Shown here piece by piece: positions 20,345-30,784 of a stretch of 64,000 nucleotides of DNA. Within the stretch, counting starts at the first letter, position 1, and every line of letters begins with the position of its first letter. The position numbers were made by a program, and so were the translations under genes. The notes beneath the pieces are model-generated. The model did no database searches. It worked only from the letters and a program-made list of their open reading frames with translations, and was not told where the DNA came from. This DNA comes from Heterohyrax brucei. Lineage: Eukaryota > Chordata > Mammalia > Hyracoidea > Procaviidae. Location: positions 89,841,049 to 89,905,048 of the forward strand of contig CM053156.1 in NCBI GenBank assembly GCA_028571685.1, written 5' to 3'.

Positions 20345-20440
20345 ACAGGGGCCCTGGTGGCCTGACAGTGAAACCCTGGGCTGCGACCCAGAGCCAGTGG
20401 CTCGGCCTCCCCCGGAGATCCACAGGGGGAGACCCCCACG
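20345..20440 (+). mobile_element. AfroSINE, sense, 3'-truncated
   Basis: 'gggccctggtggcctgacag' begins the head. The copy breaks off before the antisense SINE that follows. Confidence 0.6.
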
Positions 20441-20636
20441 GTACTGACCCGCTGCCGGTGACCCACTGCTGATGCAACGAGGCCCTGTAGGACAGCGGCG
20501 AAACGCCCCCCAGGGCTTTCTGGGCTGTTGTCTGTGCAGGAGCGGGTCACCAGGTCCTTCAGCCCGAGGAGCGGCTGCTGGGCTGCAATAGCCCCCCCGG
20601 TTAGCGGCTGAGCACCTAACCATGGCACCCTCAGCT
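20441..20636 (-). mobile_element. AfroSINE, long variant, antisense
   Basis: 'ctttctgggctgttgtctgt' and 'gttagcggctgagcacctaa' are the complement of body and head. With the preceding copy it forms a head-opposed pair (sense then antisense). Confidence 0.72.
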
Positions 20637-20734
20637 CTGCTGTTGATGCTGGTGGGGCGTGGGGGGCCTGTTGATGGATTTTTGTTCATTTTCTGGATGG
20701 ATCGCTCTTCTGAGTAGGTCACACCTATCTGTGT

Positions 20735-20800
20735 GCCAGGCATCCCTGACTGGGGACACCACGGCGGAAGCCAAGGCCTGCCCTCGCGGCACTCAGATCA
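20735..20800 (-). mobile_element. L2/MIR-like fragment, antisense
   Basis: 'ctgtgtgccaggcatccctg' followed by 'ctggggacacc' resembles the complement of an L2 3' end. Confidence 0.45.
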
Positions 20801-21041
20801 CGGCAGGGCAGATCACCTACAAGGGCGGCACCAGAAGCACAAAGTGCCGTGTGCAGAGTCACACCATTTTCATAGGTGACAGTGAGTGGCTGGGGAAGGG
20901 CCCTGTGGGAGGCAGCAGGCAGACCACGACCTGCGTGGGGAGGACCCCCAGGACCCCCAGGAAAGAGCGGCCACAGCAGCGAGGGGTCAGGTGAGGTGCA
21001 GCACGGTGTGGCTGGGAGAGACCACGCCGGCCCGGCCGGAC

Positions 21042-21292
21042 CAGCACTGTCCAGTGGGACTGTGATGCAAGAAACAGAATTTTACATTTTCTCCGTAGCC
21101 ATAGTCAGAGATACAAAGACGAAATCAATTTTGATAATGCTTTATTCAACACAGTGTTTCTGAAATATTATCATTTGAACTCATAATCAGTATATGGCCG
21201 TTACAAAGGTATTGCGCATCCTCTTCTTTTTTCCCTTTTGGGCCGAGTCTTTGAAATCCAGGGCATTTCTCCCGCTTACAGCCCATCCCCAG
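21042..21292. mobile_element. hAT-type miniature DNA transposon fragment
   Basis: It begins with CAGCACTGTCCAGT. The AT-rich stretch near 21125-21180 ('tatttattcaacacagtgtt'-like) and 'cgagtctttgaaatccaggg' near 21244 match a known mammal-wide non-autonomous hAT (Charlie group) repeat. The far terminus is not clear. Confidence 0.55.
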
Positions 21293-21294
21293 GG

Positions 21295-22108
21295 GACGTG
21301 CCCGTCCTGGTGCTCCATGTTCTGGGCTCATGGCCCCTGTCGTAGGCATCACAGAGCCCTGTAGTGTGAGAGAGAGGGTGAGGTGTGCAGAGGTCAGGGG
21401 CTGACCCAGGCTGGACACTCCAGGTCCCTGGGTCAGAGTCAGGAGTGTTCTTGGGGGCAGCAGGGAGCCAGCGAGCATGCCCTTGATGTGCCCTTCTGGG
21501 CAGAAGTTGTTCCCATTCCCTGTCCCCACTCACTGATTCCACGGGCGTTGCTTGGGCATCTGTCGAGCCGTGTCTGTCTGCGTCCCTGGAGAATATGATG
21601 GTGCCGAGTGACATAACCATATGGCGGAGGTGGGTGCACATGCCTGGTGTCACCACTGACAGCAACACACATGTGAGAAATGCAACACACCTGCAGCCCT
21701 CCCCCACGAGCGGGTGCCAGGGAGGGATGGGATTTGGTTTCCACGTAGAAGGTGGGAAATCAGGACAGAGATGGAAAAGCAGAGAACACGGAGGGAGAGG
21801 GAAGGAGAGCACGGAGGTCCCAGGGCGTGGAGGGCGGGACCAGGCGAGGCCGCGGCTGTGCAGGCCGGCCGTGGGCTGCCGCAGGGCGGGTACTCCAAGG
21901 ACCGGGCTCGGGCGCGCAGTGTCTGCACAGCCCCTGTCCGCGCTCAGGGCCCAGGGACCCAGAAGGTGCCAGCGGGGCCAGATGGGGGGCTGTGGGTGAT
22001 TTCGGCTCTGAGCATCAGCACTGGGTAGTGTGGGGAGGAAGGGTTAACTGGAATTTAGTTTGGGTCTTGACTGTGGGGATATACACAGCAGACAAAGGCA
22101 AGGGATGA
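21295..22108. other. Unique sequence with a short CpG-rich segment
   Basis: A CpG-rich segment spans about 21826-21970. It is too short to call a promoter island and has no recognisable first exon nearby. Confidence 0.4.
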
Positions 22109-22109
22109 G

Positions 22110-22245
22110 TGTGTCGGGAGACAGTGGTGAATCCTGTAGGGTTGGTGAGTGTGTACAGAGACGGGTAGGTGTGCAGGGGCAATGTGTGTGTGAGGAGACA
22201 GGTGAGGTTGCAGTACTGGTGAGTGTGTAAGGAAACAGATGGCTG
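22110..22245. repeat. Degenerate GTG-rich tandem repeat
   Basis: Units like 'ggtgagtgtgtacagagac' and 'gtgtgtgaggagacaggtg' repeat four to five times with drift. Confidence 0.6.
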
Positions 22246-22249
22246 TTTT

Positions 22250-22955
22250 CCTGTGCTGGACTTTTCTGACCGATGGATCCTGCCGTTTGCAGGCGGTTGT
22301 GACTGGCCTCTTTCAGGCTGCGTGTTTTGTCTCCGTGGTACCGCATGCCGGTCCACCATTCCCTTCCCCCACTGTGTCGTATTCTATGGTGCGGACAGAC
22401 GTCCATTCGTTTGTCCGTCCACCAGTCAGCGGGTGTTGGAGCTGTCCCCAGAGCACTCGCTGCGTCTTCTGTGTCTTCGTCTCCCTTTACAAGAAGGGCC
22501 TTTCCAATCATCAGCTCTAAAGGCGATTCCCTGACCTTTGTTCAGTGGGTGCGGAGAACGCAGGCCACCCAGCCACGTGCTTGCTGCCAGCATGGACCCT
22601 CTCAGAGCCACAGCCTTCACAGTGCAATGCACGCTGCATGGTTCAGAGACCTGGGGTCCCTCCAGGGCGTCACCACCGTGGGGACTAACCGCTGGTCCTC
22701 TGGAGGTTTGCTCTGTCAGAAGCAGTCTCTTCCACCCTTGGACCATTGCCTCTGTTGCCATAAAAATATGTTTTTAGGAAACAAGCCAGCACACGAGCGC
22801 AGATGGAGGAGTCACTGTGCAAAAGGCCTCGGAGACTCAGCCTCGTGTAGAGTGATGAAGGCAGTGACAGTCTTAGAGTTCGCAGTGGCATCCTGTGGGG
22901 ACAGTTCCTGCAGGAGTTAGTTGCTGCAGCTGGGAAGGAGGATCCCAGGATGAGA
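22250..22955. other. Unique sequence
   Basis: No feature recognised. A 197-codon plus-strand frame (22327-22920) has no recognisable domain and overlaps equally long unrelated frames. Confidence 0.4.
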
Positions 22956-22964
22956 GAGACGCTG

Positions 22965-23265
22965 GTGGTCCCCTCCCCTCCCCTCCCGTCTCCTCCTCTC
23001 CCCTAGCCCCTCTCCTGGCCCTCTGCTCCCTTCCTTTTCTCTCCCCTCCTCTCCCCTCCCTTTCCTCTTCCCCTTCCCTCCCTCCTCTCCCCTGCCCTCC
23101 CCTGCCCTATCCTCCCCTACCTTGCCCTCCCCTCCCTGCCTCGCCCCGCCCCACCTCTCCCCTCCCCCAGCCCTTCTCCTGGCCCTCTGCTCCCTCCCTT
23201 TTCTCTCCTCTCCTCTCCCCTGCCCTCCCCTCCTCTCTCCTTTTCTCTGCCCCCCTCTCCTCTTC
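22965..23265. repeat. Polypyrimidine tract, about 300 bp
   Basis: Almost pure C/T on the plus strand, built from CCCTCTCC and TCCCCTCC words. It includes a long-range duplication: 'ctcctggccctctgctccct' occurs near 23009 and again near 23174. Long mirror-like polypyrimidine tracts can form triplex DNA (known property). The frames through it are Pro/Ser- or Arg/Gly/Glu-rich artefacts. Confidence 0.92.
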
Positions 23266-23269
23266 ACCA

Positions 23270-24500
23270 ACAAGGCTGTCTCAGTCACCTATCTCCTTAG
23301 CAGTCCTCCTGGTGACAATATTCCAGTCCAACTCAGGGCAGTCCCCACTGCACCCCTGCAAAGTGATGCCCGTGGCAGATGAAGACACACCCCACTTGCG
23401 TGGCTTTGAGCACGACCCCTACCCCGTCCTTGGAGAACACTGGCTCCATGCAAACACAGGGATTGTCCAGGCCAGGGGACACTTCTCTCCCGGCTCTCCT
23501 GCTCCAGGGCCCACTACAGCCTCGGAGCAGCCCCCCTGAAGCCAGACCTAAAAACACGCCAAGTGTGACAGGGCAGGCCCAGGGCAGCCCCACTGTCCAG
23601 AGAGGTGGGGGTTGGGGGAGCAAAGCCCACTGGATCATCATTCATGTCTAGTAACCACATTCCAGACACCGTTAGAGATTGCCGTGCTCACTGGGAGGGG
23701 GCCACAGTCGGAAGGCTTCCGAACCACATCGGAACCCCCAGTCACACATCAGATGAGTCCCCAGGAAGCCTAGGGGCTTTGCCTCAGGCTCTGGTGACTT
23801 GACAGTGACTGCTTCAGTTCTTTCTGGAAGTTAAGAGAGGTTTCCCGTAAAGCATCCCGACACCATCCCTTGAACGTGACACTCTTCATCTCCGCCCTCC
23901 CGTGCTGTGTGGAAATCACAGAAATCCATCAGCCTTGAATACGTTCAGAAAGGCACACTCCACTATGAAAGAATCCCGGAAAGGAATCTTTGTCCCTGGA
24001 GTTTTGTCATTTAACAAATGCACTGTTAGCCCTTAACCCTTTCAATCCTGAGCAAACAACGCATCGTGAAAAGCAGAAGGGCTCACTTGGAAGGGCTTTT
24101 TTTCCTCTCGCTCTTTCTTTCAGAAGCAGCTATTTCCTTGCAGGTAGTAATTTTAAGAAGAGTAGTGTTTAGCACCAGGCTTTTTAATAAAATATGTGTG
24201 AGAAAATAATTCTTCTAAAACGTTCTGTATCTACAAAAATCTATATGTGGGAGAACTTGAATTATCCTCTAATAGATTTTATTACATAGCAGTTAAGAAC
24301 TTTCTAAAAGACATCTAGTCAAAGGCATCAATTTGGAGTAACCAAGCACTACAGAGAAAGGAACTTATTGGAAACTGGCATAGAGCCCCCACGATGAGTT
24401 AACTGCCTGCGCCCCCAGCCACCGTTTTCTTCTAGAAGGTGCAGCTTTCTGGCGTGTGAGTCGTTGGTGTATGCTGCATTTTAGGCACGTCTAAAATCAT
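23270..24500. other. Unique sequence, AT-rich after about 23.9 kb
   Basis: The part at 23940-24400 is AT-rich compared with its surroundings and looks single-copy, with runs such as 'ttttattacatagcagttaa'. It could hold an old constrained element. No coding evidence. Confidence 0.4.
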
Positions 24501-24503
24501 TCA

Positions 24504-24665
24504 GGAGACTCTGGTGGTGCAGTGGTTCAGTGCTACATCTGCTTACCAAAGGTCAGCAGTTCAAACCCACCGGGTACTCCTTGGAAATCCTGGGGGGCAG
24601 TTCTGCTCTGTCCTGTAGGGTCGCTAGGTGTCTGACGACTCAACAGCAACAGGCTTCTCTTTTTC
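24504..24665 (+). mobile_element. AfroSINE, sense, well preserved
   Basis: Head 'ctggtggtgcagtggttcag', then 'cttaccaaaggtcagcag' and 'ttcaaaccca'. The body 'gcagttctgctctgtcctgt' follows and ends with 'caacagcaacaggcttc' and a T-rich tail. Confidence 0.88.
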
Positions 24666-24669
24666 TTTC

Positions 24670-25125
24670 TTGGCGAACCTACAGCTTCCTAAGACCATGC
24701 GCACACTGTTCCAGCGGGAACGGCCCCCACTGTAAGCTCAGACTGTACTGCAACGTGACTGTATTGATACTTTAAAAATTAATGGCCAGCTGACTCAGAG
24801 AGAGCTGCGTTCAGGTTTCAGTTACAACTTGGAGTTCAAAAGGAACCTAATAACCTCTGAATTAAAAAGGAAATGCAATCTTCATATAAAAAACAGCCAT
24901 TTTTAAGGTAAACTCTCAGGACCAACAGCACTGAGTCTCAGTAAGTGCCTTGCTTTACAGACAAGTTGGGGACAGTCAAAAGAAGACAAACACCCAAAGG
25001 CTGTGTTGCTGTCAGCGAGGACCTGTGGAAACTCGTTCTACCAGCTTTTGTCTGTAACAGGGAGTGACGGTGACCACATCTTGGGGCACCCCGCCTCCAA
25101 TTTCGGCAGGTTCTGCTCCTCTGAA
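24670..25125. other. Unique sequence
   Basis: Moderately AT-rich. Nothing recognised. Confidence 0.4.
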
Positions 25126-25129
25126 CTAA

Positions 25130-25440
25130 CCTTCAGTGGACCAGGGACCTGCCAGGACAAGCGAACCAGTCTTCGGAGACATACACCCAGGATGTCCTTT
25201 AGAAGCGAGAGTGGTGAGACCTCCGCTAAGCTACTTCGGGTGTGTCACCAGGAAAGCCTGTTCCCTAGGGAAGGACCTGGTGGCCACTGAAGTGGAGAGT
25301 CAGCAAAGGCGAGGGGAGCCCGCCGTGAGAGGGAGGCATACAGCGGCTGCAACGCCAGGCTCAAGCACGCCAGCCGTCACACAGACGGCGCGGGACCGGG
25401 CTCAGTCCACCCTGTTACACAGGTCACCCCCATGAGGCAC
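25130..25440 (+). mobile_element. RTE LINE 3' end, sense
   Basis: It matches the RTE C-terminal region: 'ctttagaagcgagagtggtg', 'gtcaccaggaaagcctg', 'gtggagagtcagcaaaggcg', 'cggctgcaacgccaggctca', 'ggcgcgggaccgggctcag'. It is diverged and its reading frame is not preserved. Confidence 0.78.
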
Positions 25441-25444
25441 AGCT

Positions 25445-25960
25445 GATTTGGGGGCGGTTAACAAGTGCCACCACCCAGATGTGGGTGTAAATGGCATGCT
25501 CCAGGGCCAGGAGTCCTGGCAGAAGGAGGCGTGTGGGAGATGGTGCCCTGGCTTTAGGGAGCAGAGTCCCCGGCTGCCCAGGACTTTCTCTGCTCACCAG
25601 GGCCACTGGAAGGCTGCTGGCTGTGCCCCACACCACCTGCTCTGAGTTCAGGGCCACGTGGCCCAGAGCTGTGCTTTATTGTCACTTGTTGAGCTGTGGT
25701 GGGTGCAGCAGTGGGCAACTTCCAGAAGCATCCTGGGCCCACTCAACAATAGTCTCCAGAAGTCAGGTGGCCTCCAGGCTAGGATGCCGACACCTTGCCA
25801 CCCCACCCCCACCAGAAGAAGGCGTCCCTGCTCCCTCCATGGACACGAGGGAGGAGCAAGAGGTGAATGTGGGCACGCTGCCTACAGGGGGCATCAGAGA
25901 GCAGCAGGCCTGTCCTCCCCAGAAAACTCCTCCCTTCTGCAAGTTTGAAGAGGCTGCCCC
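25445..25960. other. Unique sequence
   Basis: No feature recognised. Overlapping frames up to 161 codons have no recognisable domain. Confidence 0.4.
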
Positions 25961-25964
25961 TGGG

Positions 25965-26065
25965 CAGCAGGTGTAGACACGTTATTTGATGCTCATGGCA
26001 AGTCCCCAAGCTCCCGTAGTAAGCAAGTGGCTCAGCCAGGCTTTGGACATCACCTGCGGACAGGT
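25965..26065 (-). mobile_element. Possible MIR fragment, antisense
   Basis: 'agtaagcaagtggctcagcc' is compatible with the complement of the MIR core. Weak. Confidence 0.35.
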
Positions 26066-26179
26066 GTCTAAAATCAGCGTGGGAAAGCTGTCTGACCAAG
26101 TCATCTAACTCTACAAGGGGCGACAATCACCTTCAGCATCCACAGTCCAAGGCTGAGTCCTGTGAGGTGGAGATGAGAC

Positions 26180-27185
26180 ATGCCTCTTCCCTTTAATCTT
26201 GATACCAGTTCTGACACCAGTCGTCCCCTCTACAGCACTGCACCCTTCTCTTATGATTCAGTACTATTTTGCAATGGGCACTCAGGACCTGCACACCACA
26301 CTCACGGTTAGGGGGTTACTATGGAGCCAACAGGCTCCAATCCAGGATCCAAAAAGACTCAAGATACAGTTCATCACTCAGGACAGCCTCTTCTCCTCCA
26401 TGTTCCCAGGAAGGCTTCTTTTTCCCTGTCGCTCGATCTCTCAGCCCTCAACCCCTCAGGTCCTTTGGGCAGCGTGGCCTCTGCCCAGCACAGGCAAGCT
26501 TAGAAAGTTCTTTAGCTGCACTGACAAGTGCCCTGAAGCCCTAAGGCATCCCACTCCCCGACAAGCCTTGGCCTGAAGGCCCTCAGCTCGTAGGTCTGGA
26601 AGCCTGGCTAGCTCAACCACTACACATCCAAAGGCACCCCAAGGCACCCCACTCAGCCAGTGAGGCTCCCGCCCCAAGGCACTCAGCAGGCTGTGTCCCA
26701 GGCCAGGACGACCAGCCTACAGCCTCCTGATTCTGCTGCCTTGGCTGCTGCTGTCTCTCTGCTGCCACTGTTGCTGCAGCAGCTGCTTCTTGCCGTCTCT
26801 CACCATCTCCTGTATTAAGGCGCTGTCTGTCTCTTTTCTCTCTCTCTCTCTGTCTCTCTCTGTCTCTGTCTCCTAGGGGTCACAAGTTTCTCAACACAGG
26901 GATCCTCGTCCAAAGGATACCCTCCACTTCTGGCTCTTCTTCCTTGGTGGTAGTGTGGAACCCCTTTTCCACCTCTTAGGTGACTCATTTTAAGCTTAGC
27001 AGGATGGCAAAACTGACCAATCTCCTCATTTGGATTCCATACGCCTTATTTGCATAGTTTTATCCCCACGGGGATTCCATGCACCTGATTTGCATTAGCA
27101 GCAAGCTGTCCAATCTGCTTGGTGGACCTCAAGAACTTGATTTGCGTAGCCTCATGAAATCATTGTGTGGAAGTCAGAAAGACTA
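26180..27185 (-). mobile_element. Probable solitary LTR of an endogenous retrovirus-like element, family unresolved
   Basis: About 1 kb differs in style from its neighbours. Read on the minus strand it has an AT-rich portion with repeated 'atgcaaat' words, a purine-rich AGAGA tract near 26830-26870 and a GC-rich far part. This layout resembles long mammalian LTRs I associate with afrotherian genomes, but I cannot name the family or place both termini. It is treated as a fossil. No internal viral genes are seen. Confidence 0.35.
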
Positions 27186-27191
27186 TGGCTT

Positions 27192-27365
27192 ATTTGTTGC
27201 TGTTAGGTGCCCTTGAGTCACTTCAGTTCCTAGTGGCCCTCGTGCGTAAGAGACAAAGCCCTGCTCAGTCCCACGTCACCCTCGTGAGCCTTGTCACGCT
27301 TCAGCATGCCGTTGCAGCCGTGTTGTTGATCCATGTTGTAAAGCATCTTACTTTTTTTTTGCTAG
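27192..27365 (-). mobile_element. RTE LINE 3' end, antisense
   Basis: It opens 'ttgttgctgttaggtgccct', the complement of the RTE 3' terminus, and runs through 'gttgcagccgtgttgttgat' to a T-run. Confidence 0.75.
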
Positions 27366-27369
27366 CCCT

Positions 27370-27535
27370 CTAAGGCCCATGTTAAGTGATTCACTGCACT
27401 GTAGCATGACAAGGGCACCTCAAAAACCCTGACCACATAACCACAGCAGGGGCTTGGGGACCCAGGCAGTGACCCTTAGCCCCTGCTCTGGACGCTGCCA
27501 TTGGGAACAGCAGGTGGAGCAGGACTTGGGGTCAG
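27370..27535. other. Unique sequence
   Basis: Nothing recognised. Confidence 0.4.
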
Positions 27536-27539
27536 TGAT

Positions 27540-27740
27540 GGGCTCTGTGGGCAGGTATAGCCCTGGGTTCCACCCTTCCCTCAGGAACCGGAGACCGACA
27601 GGCCACCCTGGCTCCTGGCATCTCTGAGCCTCAAGTCCTCGTCCTGGACTGTGGGTGATCATTCCCTCTGTTCCAGGGTGCTGAGAGTGTCAAGTGGGGT
27701 TCCATGAAATGCACTTAGCAGGGTGCCAGACATGTCTGCA
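27540..27740 (+). mobile_element. Possible MIR, sense
   Basis: 'ctctgagcctcaagtcctcg' and 'atgcacttagcagggtgcca' line up with the MIR core and 3' region ('tgcctcagtttcctc' and 'gcttagaacagtgcc'). Diverged. Confidence 0.45.
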
Positions 27741-27744
27741 GCAC

Positions 27745-28445
27745 TCTCTCAGCTCTAGGCTAGACCGTTATCACTTAATTTCACTGTGACCCTGGTTCTA
27801 TGATGATGGGTGTCTGCAGGAAGGCAGCTGGATCCCTGACGGCTCCACCTAGATGTCCCACTTCTCCCGATGGGGGCTTGGGCATGCGCGTCAGCCATTT
27901 GTTTATGGTACTAGTGTGTTTGTTGAATAATGAGAACATCCTAGGCTGTGCTCAGAAACGGAGATTAAGGTTTCAGTAGGATAGACAGTTGTAAGAAGGT
28001 AAGGGCAGCGCCCAGAAGGCTGGTGTGTGTGTGACAGCTGCAGACTACAGAGTCATCGCTTAAAGCTGCCTTTGGAACCGCGCAGTGACTTGAAACGCGG
28101 ATTTGGGACCAGAGCCCGCGGGACCCGCTCGTTCAGGTTGCACTGTTGGGCCTCACGTGGTCGTCCGCCTGCCCAGAGCCCGGGTCCTGCTTCGGGCCAT
28201 GGTTGGGCTCATCTTGAAGCGACTTCAGCCACAACGTTGATGGGCTGAGGCGGGAAAGACAGACAAGGAGGAGACAGCTGCCTTTTTAATGCCTTACTCT
28301 TTCCTTGACAACTTTTTGATAAATTTCAAATCCGGAGAAATGTTCAAAGGCGGGTAGAACCAGTACCTTCCTGCTCCTCCGCTAGATTCGTCAGTTCTCC
28401 ACGTTTGGCCATAGACTGGGTGTTCGGCTGGGTTGCAGAGTCTAT
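27745..28445. other. Unique sequence
   Basis: Includes a GC-rich part at 28070-28200. No feature supported. Confidence 0.4.
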
Positions 28446-28449
28446 AGGT

Positions 28450-28655
28450 TGGTAACAGCCCTGATGGCACAGCGGTTGTCAGCCTGGCCGCCACCAAAAG
28501 GTCAGTGCTTCGAACCTGCAGCAGCTCCGCGAGAGAAGGATGTGAGACTTTTTCTGTAAAGTTGTCACCCTTGGGCACCTGTGGGTGGTTCTGCTCTGTC
28601 CTGTAAGGCCGCTATAAGTCAGAACCGACTCAGTGGCAGTGGGTTTGGGGGTCTC
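28450..28655 (+). mobile_element. AfroSINE, sense, long variant
   Basis: The head 'agccctgatggcacagcgg' and 'ggccgccaccaaaaggtcag' are followed by the long-variant insert ('tttctgtaaagttgtcaccc'), then 'ggttctgctctgtcctgtaa' and 'agtcagaaccgactcagtgg'. Confidence 0.85.
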
Positions 28656-28679
28656 TTTAAGTATCTGATTATCCTCTTA

Positions 28680-28895
28680 CTCCTCCCTGGGTGGCACAAA
28701 TGGTGACGTACTCAATGGTGAACCCAAAGGTGGAGTAGTTCACAGCTTCCCAGAGGCACCTGGGAAGACACTCTGGCAATGTGCTTCCAGAAAGTTCCAG
28801 CCTTGCAAAGCAGCAGAGCAGCTTTGCTCTGTTCACGAGATCCGTATGAGTCGGAACCCGCTGACGGCAGCTGATAGCAACAATAACAATGATAC
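28680..28895 (+). mobile_element. AfroSINE, sense, second long variant
   Basis: Head 'gggtggcacaaatggtgac' and 'gtgaacccaaaggtgg'. The tail holds 'atgagtcggaacccgctgac' and 'agcaacaataacaat'. Confidence 0.75.
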
Positions 28896-28899
28896 ACTT

Positions 28900-30020
28900 T
28901 TTTGCTGGCTCGGGACCTACGGCCGTCATAGCAGCCTGTGGGGCTTCTGCGTGTGTTCCCATGAGTGACAACATGACCTAAACGTCATGATGTGCGAGGA
29001 ACTTAGTGTTGGTACAGTACTTCTGGGCTAGTGTCTCATGTCCTGGGAGAGATTGCAGTGGAACATTCCTTCCCAACAGAAATGATTGCATTTTTCAGTT
29101 TGGGATCTTTCTGTTCAAAACAAGTGGGAAAAAGCCCTGTGCAGAGATGCACATTGTTTTGTAATAAAAATTGTGACTCTATAATTGCATTTCTGCGGCA
29201 CTGGGTGGAGCCATTCTCTACAAGTGGCACTCTGTTGACTTGATACACCACGTTGTTGTGAAATGATTGGATTGTCGGAGGCTGCGCAGAGAGCAAGGGG
29301 CCGTCTCAGCCCAGCACCTGCACCCTCAGACCTCTGTAGGTGCAGGGCAGTCATAGCCCACAGGCACCAAGTGCAGTCTCGTGACTGTCAGAGTTCTGGA
29401 ATTTAGCTAGAAACACCCATTTCTAAACCTTGAGCATTTCTGAGCATCTGCTTTTGCTTTTCCAAGGTGACCTCCAAGCTGTGTCTTGGGAGGCTACGCT
29501 TGTCCTCTTGTTTTGTGGGAAGTGGGTCTGAGGTGCTCGAGCACCTTGCTTTGTAGCCCTAGCATCAGGGATCCCTGTCTCCCCAGGAAGCTGAGTTACC
29601 CTGTGTCCATAGCACTGCAACCACTGGCACGAGCACTCAAAGATGGAGAAGGAACATTCTCTCCTAAAGGTACCAGATGATCACCAGGGTCTTCTCTGGT
29701 CAGGATGAGAATTTGTTTTGCTGGAGCCTGGTACGCCCCTGCCTGCTCATGCTCAGAGCCGTGAAAAGAGTTTCCCCAACAGCCACACGGGGCTCTGTGC
29801 CGGGTTTCCTGCAGAAACGTGCAGGGGCTGTGTGACAGTGTCCACAGAGGGGACTCAGGGCAGAATCCGTCATTGACAGGTTGTTGTGTTTGTCACTGTT
29901 GAGCTGTGCTGGAGTCATCTCAACACATGGTAGGGAAGTGGTACCACGGCCTACCACCTGACGCCAGTGACTTCGCTCTTTCACATTTAAAACTTCCGCA
30001 TTTCAATGCTGGTGGTTTCT
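28900..30020. other. Unique sequence with an AT-rich segment
   Basis: The segment 28990-29280 is AT-richer and looks single-copy ('attgttttgtaataaaaatt'). It may hold a constrained noncoding element. No coding exon is supported. Confidence 0.4.
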
Positions 30021-30024
30021 CTCG

Positions 30025-30288
30025 GTCTGCGCCTTAGTAAGATGAAGTAGACGATGAGGTGCTATGCCCCTCTGTGCCATAGTTAGACAACATAACAGTT
30101 GACTGTGTGTCTGCTTGCACCTTAGCAGGGTTAACATAGATGTGATGTAGTATCTGACTGTACCTGAGGAAGTGAACTTAGGCGGTACAGTGTCGTGCCC
30201 ACCTGCCCCTCAGTGAGGTTACGTAGGTGGTGCGCCGTTACGCCCGCCTGCACCTTAATAAGATGGCATAGATGTTGTGTTGTTCAGT
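30025..30288. repeat. Degenerate minisatellite, about 44-45-bp period, six copies
   Basis: Copies begin near 30025, 30069, 30112, 30157, 30201 and 30246. Each contains a variant of 'ctgcaccttagtaagatg' followed by 'catagatg' and 'gtgctgtt'. Divergence between copies is about 30%, so the array is old. Confidence 0.75.
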
Positions 30289-30289
30289 C

Positions 30290-30485
30290 CCGCTACCGTG
30301 CATTATAGCAGCCTTTAAATTTCTGGGAAGAGTGCCCGGGGCTGGAGACAGATGAAGGGCAGAGCGCCTAGGCAATACCTCACACCGTTGTGTTTACATG
30401 GCCACCCGCCTGGCCCCCTGGAGTCCAGTGAGAAGCGATTTTATCAGGTGGGCCATGGGCTTGGGGAGAGGCCCATCTGAAAGGT
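30290..30485. other. Unique sequence
   Basis: Nothing recognised. Confidence 0.35.
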
Positions 30486-30489
30486 CCGG

Positions 30490-30782
30490 AGGTGGCCATT
30501 GTTGTCTTGCTGCCTCTCAGAACACCGTGACCCGGACACGTGACCTGGTGGCCCAGTGGGACTGTCGGGAGGCTCAAAGACCACAGAGAGGTCTGTTACT
30601 GGGAAGACAAGCCTGGTGACCTACTTCCAAAATTCAGTCCATCGAAAGCCTTTGGATCACGACAGTCCTGTCTGCAGCCTGTCGCGGGGAGGGCACAGAG
30701 CCAGGAGGCACCTGGTTCCACTGTGTATGGGGGTCCCCAAAAGCCAGCAGCTGACTGAAGTCCGCCAGCCGCAGTAGCTGCC
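30490..30782 (+). mobile_element. RTE-derived SINE body, sense
   Basis: 'cctggtgacctacttccaaa' and 'tccatcgaaagcctttggat' match the body shared with 6.33 and 37.93 kb. The end 'agccagcagctgactgaagt' resembles the RTE-type tail. No clear tRNA head. Confidence 0.6.
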
Positions 30783-30784
30783 AA

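Noticed and set aside
20108-20743. 211-codon minus-strand frame
   Set aside because: It runs through three AfroSINE copies, so it is repeat-derived.
21826-21970. CpG island or promoter
   Set aside because: The CpG-rich part is only about 150 bp and no first exon or conserved flanking sequence can be supported.
22895-23539. 214-codon Pro/Ser-rich frame
   Set aside because: Most of it is the polypyrimidine tract.
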